From the NCBI GenBank assembly GCA_015501585.1, contig JADNRY010000001.1:682001-746000 (forward strand): a DNA stretch of 64,000 bases, in the 5' to 3' direction. The translations under genes and the position numbers were made by a program. Source of the stretch: Rhodocollybia butyracea. Lineage: Eukaryota; Basidiomycota; Agaricomycetes; Agaricales; Omphalotaceae. Shown here one piece after another: positions 21,563 through 33,900 of the stretch. Each line of letters opens with the position of its first letter. Position 1 is the first letter of the stretch. The notes below the pieces were generated by a model. That model saw nothing but the letters and a program-made list of their open reading frames with translations. It had not been told where the DNA came from and ran no database searches.

Positions 21563-24500
21563 ATGGGACGCTCCCAGGCAAAGAAGAGAGCCGCTCTGGC
21601 ACGGGAAGCAAAGAAACGTGAAGAAAAACAAATACAGATCTTGAACACACGTCAGGAAGCCATCACGCGCAGTGAAGATCCCAACTATATTGACTCTGGC
21701 TCAGATTTGGACACGGATGTCCAGGATAATAGCAATGTATTGACCAAAACTGAGTCTGGGAGTCATGTATTCTCAATTACAGAGGATAATTATGATCTGC
21801 TTCCACACAAGGAGGTAAGTTTATCTCTCTGTCTTTTGCTTCATCTGATGAGAAAGAAATTAGGCTCAAGCAGCAGAAAGAAAGCGAAGGCGTGAAGATG
21901 GTGACCTCTACCCCAGTATTGAACAACCTCGCGACGTCAGCGCAACAACAGCATGGCGTAATCGGACTGGAAAAACAAAGAAAGCTAGAGCTACATTAGG
22001 CGTTGGGAAGATTGGTAGTTTCTTTGCACCTCTGGTACGCAACATAATACTTTGTTTGCATCGAGCGCTCACTTTTATTATTTAATTTAGCCCAAGAAAC
22101 AGAAGATTCATCACTCAGCAGAAGCTGGATCTCCGGATGTTGAGGTGTGTCGGCCTGATATCCATTTATTCCCAAGATAAAAACTCACAGCTACTGTTAG
22201 ATTGTGGAAGGGCCCCATTTCAGTGCAGACCACCCTCCAACACAAATCAATGGCTCAACAGGACATAGTGATGTTGATATGAACCCACCCCCACCGCCTT
22301 CTGTTCCAGGTGAAGACATTAATATTAACCCACTCCCGCCACCTTCTATTCCAGCCGAAGATGTTTGGATGGACCAGCCGCCAACCTCAGCCGCATGTTA
22401 CATTGATAACAACCCGCCACTGGAAACGATGTCATCTGGTCCCACAGGAGATTTGCAGAATGTTGGAAATTTAGTGATGCATTCCACGAGTGACGAGTTG
22501 GTTGTCCCCGAGAATGTTACAGACATTGATGTAGCTAATCTTGAGGACGTTATAATGTCGCCTCAGGATGTTCATGCGCGCCTCACAAAAGCAATAAATT
22601 CTCATCTGAAGCAACTTCGGAAGAGTAAGACAATGCTTAGCGATTCACAAGCTGCAAACAAAGTCTTTGACTTGCAAGCTCTCCTTTGTTACAATGATTT
22701 GCGGCTGAAGCTTATCGAACAGCGAGATGCCAATAGGCAGAAAATATTTGCTGCTCCACCCCAGACTCGTGCTTTGTTGAAAGCAAGGCAATCGAAAATC
22801 TTGCCTGCTAAGCAAGCAAGTGAAAAGGTTGCTTTCGGATGTGGCAAAGGTTCAGTATTTGCGCGACGTCTACGTGACACTGCGAATTACATCCTGCGCA
22901 CCGGACTCCTTCCAGAAAGTCAACAAGGTCAGGGTGCAACTCATGCAAGCCTATTGAATGATGTACGAGTGTCTTCCAAACTTCGTTTGTGGGCGGAAGG
23001 GCTTATTCCAGAAGACGAGGGAGGATGGGGACAAAGGGTAAGCTTTTTAGTGTAATAATCTGTTAGCGGTTTCAAATTTTTTACAGATTCAGCCTGAGAA
23101 GCTTTGTCGATACGTTAACGAGTTTCTGCTCCCAAATCTCAAAATTGAATCGACAATTGGGATTACAACTGCAACGTCTTGGCTTAAGAAGCTAGGATTC
23201 ACACTTTCAAGGCATAAGAAGGGAGTTTATGTGGATGGACATGAACGTGCAGATGTTGTTCTCAAAAGGAATGAGTATGTTCGATGCATGTTTGAAGAAA
23301 TTCTACCGTACGTTCATTTATTTTCTATGTATGTCCAAAGCTCACCCAATGTGTAGGTTTTGCACATCATACGAAGGACCAGACTTAACCCCGGTTCAGC
23401 CATTGCTCAAGCCAGGAGAGAAACATCATCGGAATATCTACCAGGACGAGTCATGCATTCACGCCAATGACCAATGCAATTATATCTGGGGGAAGGAAGG
23501 TGAACAGCCTATTCGAGATAAAACCCGTGGCCGTATTGTACATGTCTCGGACTACAGCATTGCTGACTCCGAAAATGGACGATTAGCTCTAACGGAGGAG
23601 GAGATTAAGGAACAGATGAAGTTACCTGTAAAGCCGCAACCTCCCAAACCACCCGCAACAATCGCAATAAACACAGCGCCAACAAAGGGTAAGAAGACAT
23701 CAGCTGCAAAACCTGCAGTTGCAACGGATCGAACATTTGATCAAACTGAGGAATGGGTTCCCCCGCCTCTCCCCAATGGTGGATCCTATCGTATCTCAAG
23801 CTTTGATGCAAGGCGCATTATCTACCCAGGCTCAAATGGTGATCCATGGTGGGACATGCCTCAACTCATTGAACAGGTGAAGTACCTAACTTTATCCTTT
23901 CTGATAATGTCTGTTTATGATTTTCCATAGACAAAACAAGCTCTAGATATTTTCGAGTGCAAATTTCCAGGCGATGTTGGAGTTTGGCACTTCGACTGCT
24001 CCTCTGCACATGAAGCATTCCCTTCCGATGCTTTGCTTGCACACAAGATGAATCGTGGTCCTGGAGGTGCGCAACCCAAGATGCATGACACGGTAAATCC
24101 AAAGACTGGACAAGCTCAACAAATGGTCTGGCCAATGGATTATGCCGGTAAGGATGCACAAGGAAATGTTCTTGCAGGGCAGCCAAAGGGTATGGAACAA
24201 ATTTGTCGTGAGCGAGGCTTGCTGGAGGTTTTGCAAATGGCAAACAATGGGAGGATTGTTGGGGTCTGTACCGATTGTCGTAAGTCTCAAGCCGCTCGTG
24301 ATAAGGCCGCAAAGGAGGCAAAAGCACGAGCAGAAGAAATTGAAGGTACAGGTGAGCCAGTTTTAACAAGAAGCCGGGGAGTCTTTGAGGGTGAGGAGGA
24401 GGATGTTGGGCGCTCAAAGACATGCTGTATGCAGCGCTGTCTCTCTTTCGAGCCCGATTTTTTAGCGGAAAAACCTCTGCTTCAGATAATTATTGAGCGG

Positions 24501-24933
24501 AGAGGTCACAAATGCTTATTTTTGCCGAAATTTCATTGTGAGTTGAATCCAATTGAGATGGTCTGGGGCCAAGGGAAGAGAGGTGGGTGCAAGTACTCTC
24601 TCTTTTTGCTATTCACTCACAAATAGTCCTTCGAAGAGTTCCGTGAATCTGCCGATGGAACATTTCCTACTGCAAAAGCTCTGGTGCCCAAGTGTTTGGA
24701 CCACATCTCCGCTGCGAATGTCCGCCGCTACTTCCGTCACTGTCATCGCTATCTTGATGCGTACAGGTAAGTACATGAACACATTCCATCTCATTACAGA
24801 ATTATTATTCGACTTTCTGTGTAGGCGAGGATTGAATTTGCGACAGGCTGCATATGCGGTCAAAAAATACAGCTCTCATCGTCGTATTCCTGCGTCAATT
24901 CTGATGGATGTTAATATAATCAATCGCCGTTAA
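21563..24933 (+). CDS. DDE transposase (basidiomycete IS630/Tc1-like)
   Basis: Multi-exon gene of roughly 950 codons that catalyses cut-and-paste transposition. ATG 21563 opens a Lys/Arg-rich start (MGRSQAKKRAALAREAKK), followed by a Pro-rich linker (about 22.3 kb) and a helix-rich probable DNA-binding region (to about 23.3 kb). The catalytic core shows IYQDESCIHAND (first Asp), VWHFDCSSAHEAFPSDAL (second Asp) and LPKFHCELNPIEMVWGQ (Glu), the DDE triad as written in many mushroom transposases. Between the second Asp and Glu lies a long insert with a CTDC pair and an Ala/Lys-rich helix. The gene ends ILMDVNIINRR. I could thread all exons without an in-frame stop, using small introns such as 21814 onward and the one ending at about 24640. 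Confidence 0.85.
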
Positions 24934-25208
24934 TGTAGCACACTTTCTATGCTATTCCAGCATGCTACCTATTTTTTTCTGATTTTTTCTGATTTTATTT
25001 CGTATTTTTCTGGTACACACCACGTGACTATTTCACTTTTTCGAGGGTCAAAAAGTTAAACTTCAAGCTACAGTTTATTGGAGCACAACGGGGGTTCATC
25101 TAGTGTATGTCTATACATCCCGAGAGGTTTTAGCTTAACTCTTTTACTTTAGAAATTCTAATTAATCTTCGAATTTTCGGAGGCTCTTTAATTTAATTCG
25201 GATGTCAC

Positions 25209-25227
25209 GAAGTGCCTGTGCGCACTG
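25209..25227 (-). repeat. Right terminal inverted repeat of the transposon
   Basis: Exact complement of the left end, followed by TA at 25228-25229. Confidence 0.88.
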
Positions 25228-25229
25228 TA

Positions 25230-26166
25230 AAGCCAGGTCATTTTTAGGGACACATGCCCGCCAGTGGATAGACACTTAAAACGGACTGTGGCATTAGACC
25301 TTGGCCAAGTGTCCGTCCAACACTGGGTATTGGTGCGGGCCCCAAGGTGCCCCACAACTTAGTGCTCCTCAACCATCCATGAAAGTTCATGCACGAGTCT
25401 CGGGGCATCCAGCAGCACCAGCACAGGACCATTGTCCGGAGGAGTGCATCGTACGATGGGCATCGTAGCGCTGGCAAACATTGTTTTGATTCCGGATCGT
25501 GCATTTACGCGCTTTCAAGAGATACACTAGCCGTGGCCGTCAACCATATATAAGTTCTTGTCAGGACACAGCAGAGGACAGGAGAGCTCAGAGAACCGAA
25601 TTATAGAAAACCCCTTGGACGTGCACAGGAAACTATAGCCATGGCCGGGACCATCTCTTTCTCTCCAGCTTATTCACCAACTAACCAGACGCAGAGGGTA
25701 CAGATCCGTCCCAAGAGACTTAGCCGCAGCCCTGTCGCTGGGGTTTCCCTGCGTCATGGCTGAGGGAATATGAAGTGAAGGGTAAATTTGTTTTGCCGTT
25801 ATGCTCAAGCTCACGGGACCGCGCCGGTGTTCCTTCCTTTCTTCCTAATTTTTTGTCAAGCCTGAACTCAGTTTGATCAGTGATAAGTTACGATGTCATA
25901 GGCCAAGTTTGAGATGGTGGGACTGGGTGCCACTGAGATGCAGATCGTGACAGGGTCGGCGCTAATGACTTGGATTACCAGTCGTCCCATCCTCCAATCA
26001 AATTGTCAGCTCTCCCACTCCCACCGAAACTTGACTCATCCCTGCTAGAGTAGTTGAATTTATAGTCAGGGAATTGGCCCAACTGCCATAAAACGGATAT
26101 CTGATGACGACTACAGTGTATGAGTAATGAATTGACAACCTTCGACAAAAAGAGGCATGAGTGAAC
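25230..26166. other. Spacer between transposon and FMO copy B
   Basis: Begins with the right arm of the outer inverted repeat (25232-25262). A stretch of unrecognised GC-richer DNA follows, and from about 25938 the homology with the 3' flank of FMO copy A. No gene recognised; the longest open frame (minus strand, about 25244-25504) has no domain character. Confidence 0.45.
25232..25262 (-). repeat. Outer inverted repeat, right arm
   Basis: GCCAGGTCATTTTTAGGGA...TGCCCGCC is the inverted, diverged and shorter counterpart of 21150-21192. It starts two bases beyond the transposon's TA duplication. Confidence 0.45.
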
Positions 26167-28379
26167 TCACTCTTCTGCTGGTCCATCAATCTATAAAACA
26201 AGCAGGTAGCATTCAGCACCCAAAATGACAATAGCAGAAGTAAAGACAAACCAAACGTCCCCCATATCTAAGCGCATCGTGATTGAGCCAACCAACAATA
26301 TATCGAATCATTTCTGTGAGCGCATGAGCCACACCCTATCGGGAAGTTCAATCCTTCGTACCTGCCTGCTTCTCCTTGCCTAGTGTAACCAAATTCCGTC
26401 CGTATTTCCCTCCAGCATCCTTTAGCCTTTTCCAATGTAAATGCCACATGTGCTGCGTCGACGGTAGTTTCGCTTCATCAGCCCAGACCTTCCCAATGAC
26501 GACGGCAGAAAACTCGGAATACAGGAATGTTTCAATGCCTAGGTTAACTAACAGGTAGGATCACTCATCATCAAGTCAACTGGTATGCTAGATAATAGAC
26601 ACTCACAGTTTATAGACCCAAGCGTTGGTTCCTCGATGTAAAACAGGTCCATATGCAAGCTTCGAATATGCGTCCCATCCGTAAGAAGTGGCTGCGGTTG
26701 CCCACTTCCAACCGGGATGGTCTCATTCACACGGAGAGAAGAGTTTTGGTACTGGGGAAAGAAAGGAAGCGTATAACGGAAACCTACATGGAGGTTGAGG
26801 TTGGTACTCAAAGAACAACATAATCTGGCTCACCGGTAGCTAATATTATCCGGTCAAATCCTTGCAAGAGCTGTCATGTTGATCACCTCAATCTTCTATC
26901 GTGTGGATGGTAACTCGTAGAGACTTACCGTACCGTTGGCCAATTCAATTACCCCCGGACGCATGCCCAGGTCATCATTGTTGGCCAGTCGAGGCAACTC
27001 ATGGAATGACCTGATCTCCGGCACGATAGAAACATTCTTTGGGACTCGGGAAAGGTGCATCTTTCTGACTTCGCTCACGAGGGAGTCGTCTGGCAGAAAT
27101 TCAGAGAGTATTAGATAATGCGCTTCTCGGTAAACCCCATTGTACTAACCATTATTTGATCTGATACTCAAGAATACTTTATTCGCTGTGCTGCTGATTT
27201 CTTCAGCGATCTCGGTTCCGCTCACGGAACCGCCAATAACCAAAACTGTCTGGTTCACAAACTCATTTTGGTGGCGATATTCTCGGGAGTGAGTGACATG
27301 CTGTGGATAGAGTTCATCCCATTGTGCTAAGCCAGGAATGTCGGGAGCATTAGGAGCATTGAAGCGTCCTGAAGCAAGTACGACTGCGTCGAAATCCTGT
27401 TTCAAAGATATGAGCTCGGGTTCGTAAAAACCCTCAAGTAGCCTCGACTAGCCTCTGCCCACCACCTTATCTTGCAAGAACTTTCTTTAGTCTGGATGAA
27501 CTGTCGTAGAGTAACAGTCCACCCGACCGCTTCTCCTTCCGTGTTATAACGTTTGTCGACTCTCTCGACGCGAGTGTTGTATGAGGCGTTGAGGCTGCCA
27601 TCATTGCTATTAACTCCGTGGAGGGAGGCAAAAGTACGGACATATCGTTGTATATGATTGTGGGTTAGCGCTAAAATGTTGTTAATACGATCCATGGCTG
27701 TTGAAATAACCTTACTCAGTGGAATATAATCAGGCCAGGGCAATGCTCTAAACTACAGCACAGATTCAGATCAGTAATCTGCCAAGTATGTCGAATCAAG
27801 GAAGACGGATACCTCTTGGTTTTGCTACCGGTGAAGATCATTTAAGATCATGCACCCTTAAAATCATCAGGAGCGTTACGACTCACCTTTGGACCAGTCG
27901 ACGTTAAGGAGGACCAAATCGGCGTTGGCGCTCGGTGATCTTTCCTTAGTTCTTCTACCACTTTGGGCTCAAGATCATCGAAAATTTGTTCGTATGGTAA
28001 TTGTATATCATCGGGGGGAAGATGTGGCCGAAAATCCGCCTCGGAGATATCCAGGTTTGGCACAGGGGAATGCAAAGGAGTCTCGTCTGTATAGTGCCAA
28101 TTTCCGCCAGATACGGAATCTCGTTCAAAGATGCGAACTTCGAATCCCAGTTGAGTGAGCTCCCGATACGCAACAAGCCCACTGAATATTTATATATATA
28201 AGTCAAGTTTGGGTTGTGAGGCAGAAGTAAATTTACCCAGCTCCGGCTCCTACTATGGCTACCTTGCGTATCGGCCACTTGAATTGGTACGAGGAAGAAT
28301 GCTCGTTGTAATAAAGAGGTTCCTGAACGCCACTAGCGACGGTAAGAAACGACAGGAGAGAAATAATTTGCAGATACAT
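26167..28379 (-). CDS. Flavin-containing monooxygenase, copy B
   Basis: Paralog of copy A with the same exon layout and about 560 residues. Motifs: N-terminal hydrophobic segment, VAIVGAGAGG (FAD), SVSGGNWHYTDE, ALPWPDYIPL, DFDAVVLASGRFN, YPQHVTHSREYRH, GGSVSGTEIAEEI (NADPH loop with the usual acidic residue), FDRIILATGFRYTLPFFPQY, and the end MIRYIVGWLNHDALRYGG plus IDGPAEE. Relative to copy A the acceptor upstream of the short exon near 27.83 kb is changed (AG to AA), but an acceptor ending GGTAG, present in both copies, gives a four-codon exon (QNQE) and a continuous frame, so this is probably the true splice in both. Intact NADPH and FAD loops make B the better candidate for the active enzyme. 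Substrate unknown. Confidence 0.87.
27397..27452 (-). other. Putative GC-AG intron in FMO copy B (56 nt)
   Basis: Coding-strand donor GAG/GCTAGT and acceptor ACAG/GAT join WWAE to DFDAVV. Position and length are identical to copy A while the intron interior has diverged. Confidence 0.6.
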
Positions 28380-28414
28380 CTCAGCTGGGGTCCAACAAAA
28401 GGCATCGCGAAGTG

Positions 28415-28421
28415 ATTTATA
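28415..28421 (-). promoter_or_regulatory. TATA-like box of FMO copy B
   Basis: TATAAAT on the minus strand about 36-42 bp upstream of the ATG at 28379, identical in placement to copy A. Confidence 0.45.
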
Positions 28422-30974
28422 TCAAGTATCAGCTTCTAGTAGAAGATGAATAAGGATTGTACGTCTTAGACAGATATGGCGAATATGGCGCGTCGGGATC
28501 ACGACATTCTGCATTAGTTTGGTCGAGAAATGAAGCAATTAACCTGTGCAAACTTGTCACTAGTTGGAACTCGCATGGTTGAAAAAGTACTAGCTGTATA
28601 CATAGTTTTGGCGGACAAGTTGCAGATCAAAATTAGCGCCGGCGCGGGCCTTCCTTTTTGGAACGTTCCAACCTCGTCCAAGTGAATCATTTCGGCTCCG
28701 ATATATTTGGGCGGCGCATCAAGCTTCCCATATCATCTGTGGATTTTCAGAACGTTTGATACGAGTAATGAACTAAATTACGTCCAGCGACCAGCATCGA
28801 CGAGATGGTATTATCATTCAAGTTCTGGCCCTGAACCTGTATCCGTATTGTACACTGGGTGCATTTACAGACAGGTGAGAGCTTGACTTCTCCATTGCAT
28901 TGGAGAACTAGCCATTACCTTGCCCAGTTATGACTCTAGCGGACAGGCAGTTGGACTTTACTGTCGATCCTTTTTCTTGTAGATCACCCGTCCAATCATC
29001 GGCTTCATGTATACCCTAGTATCCGCCGTTATCATTGCTGAGATATGGAAAATCAGACTATGTACATAGGTTGCTACCGAGCAGGTACACTAAATCAGGA
29101 TAAGAAAAAGAATGATACTCCTCATTTATTTCAAGACGCGTTCGCCTTGCAACATCCCATACTCCCGGTCAATCTGCTCACGACAGCTACAACAGCTAGT
29201 GCATTCGTAACTCTCTCACCCAGTCGATTTATCCCAGATCCCCGGAAATTTCCAGTAGTCGGTCAAGTTTGGGATTAGTGCGGTGCAGAATTGATGCGCA
29301 GAACGCAGTTGAGGAGCGCAGGTGAGCTATTCTACCAAGTATACTGCATCATTCTAATCCACCCTGCCAGCAGTTGAATCTCCCAGTACGTGCGTTATAA
29401 TTATCCAACCACTGAAGAATCACAAGAACTGCCAGCCAAACCGATGGAAAGAATGGGGTGTCTAAACTGCCGCCAACACTCCCGAATCCAACCCGAATCT
29501 ACTGAGTACTGATCAAAGAGCATTAGTTTCCCCATCCATCCTACAGATATCACCCGTGGTAGTCTCAAGGACAATCTTCGCGTCAAGGAATGAGTCTGGC
29601 AGTTCCACCTCGAGTTAATGGGCTACGCGCAGAGCGCGATTCGTCGGCCTCCAAGGCACTGGCTTAGGATTGGCCACCGCCGTCTGCCATCTCGTGGGTT
29701 CCAGTTGCGGTAATTCGGTACGATAATATCTTAGCAAAGTACTCGATTCTTTATTCACAATATCGGCTGTTTTCGGAGCGAAACTAACGATATCAATTGT
29801 CGAGAGGCGGAATTGCCTTTGCTCGCTCGATGGCTGCGGACATGTAGGCGGCCATACCAACGAAGGTATTCAACGTACGGATGAAATTCTGAAGAAAGAT
29901 AAGAGGAGGGGGGACGTGATCAGGAGGAACAAGTTATGACAGTCTATATTTTAAGAATGCGGCGACCTGAGAACTTGCATGCATGATCCTGAATCCTGAA
30001 TGCATGTCCTGAGAAGTTTGTTTCTCGAACATGAAATGCGTTGCGGTGCAGTGTCTGTATGTCGACGTAATTTGATGTGGAGGGGATATTATGAACGGAG
30101 ACTTCTTTCTCTTACCACCACAAGCTACCCGGTTTTCAGCAAAGATATTTGGATGCCAGCAAGCACTTGGTCCGCTCAAAATGCAAAAAGGGGAGAAAAG
30201 GAGTGGTATAAAATTATACCAAGGAAGTGATGCAGAGATCTGAGATCTGGAAATATTATGACTGTATCGATTTACAGGCAGACCAAAGTCTGTTCTGCCG
30301 AGACGTTACCGTAGAAGCTGCAGAAAGCGCAACATAAAAACTTTTTATTCCCTCCTCCGCGAGTGTCGACGACGAGGAGAGCTGGCTAGCTGGAGGCTGT
30401 GCAAATATGCCTGGAAATGTAACGCGTGAGTCACACGTCACAACGCTACTCAGAAACTGCCTCTGTGCTGTTGTAAGGCTCTGGTGTTTTTTCCTTGCGG
30501 ATAGGTGCGAAGAGTGTTTTTTCCCCTTTCCCGAGTCCCGAGTCCCGTTTTTCCGCTTGTCCCGTCCGCTTTCCGGAAAAGTTATGGTCTTGCTCGCTGC
30601 TGTCCATATTCTCTAGTCCCCTGCGGCTTTCGTTCTGCCCTTCACGGCCATCTTTTCTGCTTCAAAGTCCATAATTCTCCATAGATACTGATCCTTATCT
30701 TCTAGACCAGTTCTATAAACTTGAAATTCAACGTACCTTCTGGACGCGTGTCTGGCATTCTGTTGGAGACAGACATTATGTGAGCTCATACGTTCTTCTA
30801 TAACTCTCTGAATGCCAGCTGACAAGCTTTGACTGCTAGATTTTTTGGTTTTATTCGGTATGTTGCGCTTACAAGAACTTTCAACGATCAGATGTTCATT
30901 TGCACAGCAGATTTTCTTCTCTCTACGCGTTCCTTATCGCTTGCTCGAATGACCTTTACGCTATAGCCTGAACG
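28422..30974. other. Long intergenic region (about 2.55 kb)
   Basis: Only short unrelated frames on both strands, none with domain character. It would contain the unique upstream region of FMO copy B and the promoter/5' UTR of the SNF5 gene. A pyrimidine-rich tract with a small tandem CCGAGTC repeat lies near 30530-30545. I see no transposon ends or RNA gene. Confidence 0.45.
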
Positions 30975-33900
30975 ATGAACAACAATATGAACAACATGGG
31001 CATGGCTGGTATGGGTATGAACAACATGGGAGGTATGGGTATGGGCATGAACGGAGCCATGGGCAATGGATCCATGAGCATGGGCGGAATGAATCCTATG
31101 AGCATGGGAATGAATCCAATGGCCGGCGGTGGAATGGGCATGAACGTGAATATGGGTAGAGGAGGAGGCGGGATCAATCCTTCCCAGCTTATGGGTCTTA
31201 GCGCTGGTGGCGGTGGTATGGGCGCAGGAATGAACCCGATGGCCGGAATGGGAGGTCTCAATCCTACTCAGCTTTTACAGTCTCAGCATCAACAACAACA
31301 ACGTGATCGCGACCACCAGATGGCCGCCATGCAACAGTCACATATGCATCAGCGAGGCGCCGGCGCTGGTATGAATATGAACATGGGTGGTGGATACAAC
31401 ATGAACGGTATGAACAACATGCCCAATATGGGTTATGGCGCTGGCATGTCTGGTTCACCGACCGCCTCGGCGCCTATAGGCATGATGGACCCCATCCAGA
31501 GACCCGGTACTAGCATGTCTATCGGCAGTGGAATGGGAAACATGATGAACTCGCATTCTCAGCAACATTCCCCTCCCCATGTTAATCCCAATGCTCCCCA
31601 CGCCAACCCCTCTCACCCGTCTGCTCCTGCTGGAGGACCTCATGCCTCACAGGCTCAGATGCACCGGATGCTTCTCCAGATCGGTGTATCTCCAGAACGA
31701 TTCCAGTCGATGACACCCGCCGAGAAGAGCATGATGGGTCAAAAAATGGCAAACATGTTCAACCAGCAAGCCAATAATCAGAATACCATGCAACAAACTC
31801 CTCACGGCAATCAAGGCGGTAACTTTTTCGACCGCGATAGAGAGGGACGTCCATTTGTAGATCAACAACGGGCCGCCGCAATGGCTGGAATGGATCCTTC
31901 CGCGTATCAGCGAACCGAAGGTTCTGGTGGTCTTGCTGATGCAGGTATGGGTATTGGAGGTATGATGCCTCCTCCACCTCGGCCTTCCACTGCGATGGGC
32001 GGTAGAAATGCTTCTGGAATGGGTCAGTCCTTTCCACTGGATCAACGATCTGCCACTCACTTGCTTTATAGGTATGCCTGGGACGCCTTCGAATATGGGC
32101 ATGAACAACATGTCTGGCATGTCTATGAACAACAGCATGAATGGAATGGGAAGCATGTCACCTGGAATGGGCGGAATGGGCAATAACTTGAGTGGTATGG
32201 GCAACATGGGTATGAATAACAATATGGGTGGCGGTATGCCTAACATGGGTACCATGGGGAACAACATGAACGCTGGTATGGGTTTGTCTCGACCCGGTAC
32301 CGCGATGAGTATGCGTTCTGGAAATATGAATGGAATGAACATGGTATGTTATCCTTTCTCTTTCACTCCCTTTCGGTTTTCATTCCCATTATGTATCCTG
32401 TTCGATTCGCGCACGTACGTGGGCTAACGCTTCACTTGTGAATCCCTTAATTCGTAGAATATGGGCTTGGGTATGGGTGTAAATTCCATGAACGGAATGA
32501 ACAAGATGAACCTTACGGGGATGGTGAGTAGCACCACTGACGTTTGATTTCTCTATATGGAACTCGTTCTTCGTTTTAATCCTAATACTGTCATGAAAGT
32601 TACAAGCAATTGCTAATCATTGTTCGTCCCGCAGATGCCTCGTCACCCGTCAAACCCTCCTTCTGGTACTGTTGGTACCCCTGGTCCAGCCAGCGGCGTT
32701 CCTGGGTCGCCGATGCGTCCTCCTAGCAGAGCGATGAGTGCATCCTCTGCAGGTGGTGGTGGAAACGACGGGCCTATCACCAATGGATATCCTAGGCCCA
32801 GCACTCCGAAGCATCATCAAGCTCCGGGTACACCGCAGATGGGACATGGTCTTCCACAACAGCATCAACCACAGAGTGGCACCTCATCGCTTCCTCAGAC
32901 GCCACATTATTCCCAGCAAATTCCTCAAAACATACATCAGGGTAGTCCCCCTCCATCGTTTATCGCCCCTGGCTCTCCTAATCTCGGTGGCCCATCCCAG
33001 ATGGGTCAAGGTAGTTCCGCTGGTGGTCGTGCAACGCCGAATCCTTTAAAGCGAAAAGCATCAGGATTAGAGTCCCCGAAAATGGGTCCACCCATGGGTA
33101 TTCCGTCGCATGGTGGTAATAACGCACCCAACTCGGTGGGAGCGATAGAGCGCCCGGGGTCGGCTATGCAGAATGGTATCAGTTCAAAGACTTCGTCTCA
33201 TAACATGAATATGGAAATGGGTCTGGCGAGACCTGGTACAACTTCCGGCATCGCACCGTCTTCCACTTCAGTTGGTGTTACGCCGCCGCGTGAAACAACG
33301 CCTGGCAGCGCTTCAGTACCTCCCGATCCTCGTGCAGAGTCCCTGCCTTCCGCGGACAGCTCCCCTCATAAAGATGGCAACTCGAGTTCTGTAAGCGTGT
33401 CTACTCCTGGTGGAACATCCAAACCTGCACGCCAAGAATCCATACCTCCCATTCAAGCTGCCAATAGCACTGCCTCGGCGGAGACTACTGCCACGTCGCA
33501 AGCTGCTGCCATGTCTACCAATGGACCCATCAAAATTGTTCCAAAGCTCCCTCCGCTTCCCGCCAATGTAAACCTTAACCCACTAGTCACCGAAGTCAAA
33601 GTCGTTCCTCTTGCTGGTTCAGACAAGGCTATTCCCCTCCTCACTCCAGACGAGATTGAGAACATTAAAAAATGGCAAAAGGTTGACTCTGCGTACGAGG
33701 AGGTTTTCAAGGGGATACGCGAGAGAATGGATCTCGAGTTGAAGGGAGATGTCAGGTATAATCCTCAAAGCTTCTTGACGTTGCTCGATGCTGGAGAGTT
33801 CGGAAGTCTTGGTGGGAAGGCAGGCGTTTTTGGAAACGCGAGCATCAAGTGGTGGGAGAAGGGTTCGCATAGCGTTAATCCAGGTGCTCGGTTCAGGCGT

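Larger units (their letters stand above)
21358..25227 (+). mobile_element. Tc1/IS630-like DNA transposon, complete (3,870 bp)
   Basis: Bounded by perfect 19-bp terminal inverted repeats: CAGTGCGCACAGGCACTTC at 21358-21376 and its exact complement at 25209-25227. Each is flanked by TA (21356-21357 and 25228-25229), the target-site duplication of the Tc1/mariner/IS630 superfamily. It encloses one large intron-containing gene on the plus strand with recognisable DDE catalytic motifs. The intact ends and reading frame suggest a recent insertion. Confidence 0.88.
25938..28421 (-). repeat. Duplicated FMO segment, copy B
   Basis: Direct repeat of 17876-20383, same orientation. Similarity ends upstream of the TATA-like box at 28415-28421. 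Confidence 0.9.

Noticed and set aside
22689..22880. Minus-strand frame inside the transposon
   Set aside because: Antisense to the transposase coding region, without domain character.
27781..27900. FMO copy B as a pseudogene because of a lost AG acceptor
   Set aside because: Another acceptor (GGTAG) shared with copy A gives a short exon and a continuous frame, so the loss is in intron sequence.
29045..29860. Several 60-80 codon frames between FMO copy B and SNF5
   Set aside because: No similarity to known families, no consistent splice joins and no shared strand; treated as non-coding.
30956..31261. Minus-strand open frame rich in Pro/Ile/Phe/Met
   Set aside because: It is the antisense of the Met/Gly/Asn-rich SNF5 N-terminus; the composition follows from the repetitive codons.
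31647..32342. Long minus-strand open frame of 231 codons
   Set aside because: Lies opposite SNF5 exons and shows the same antisense composition bias; no domain and no independent splice logic.
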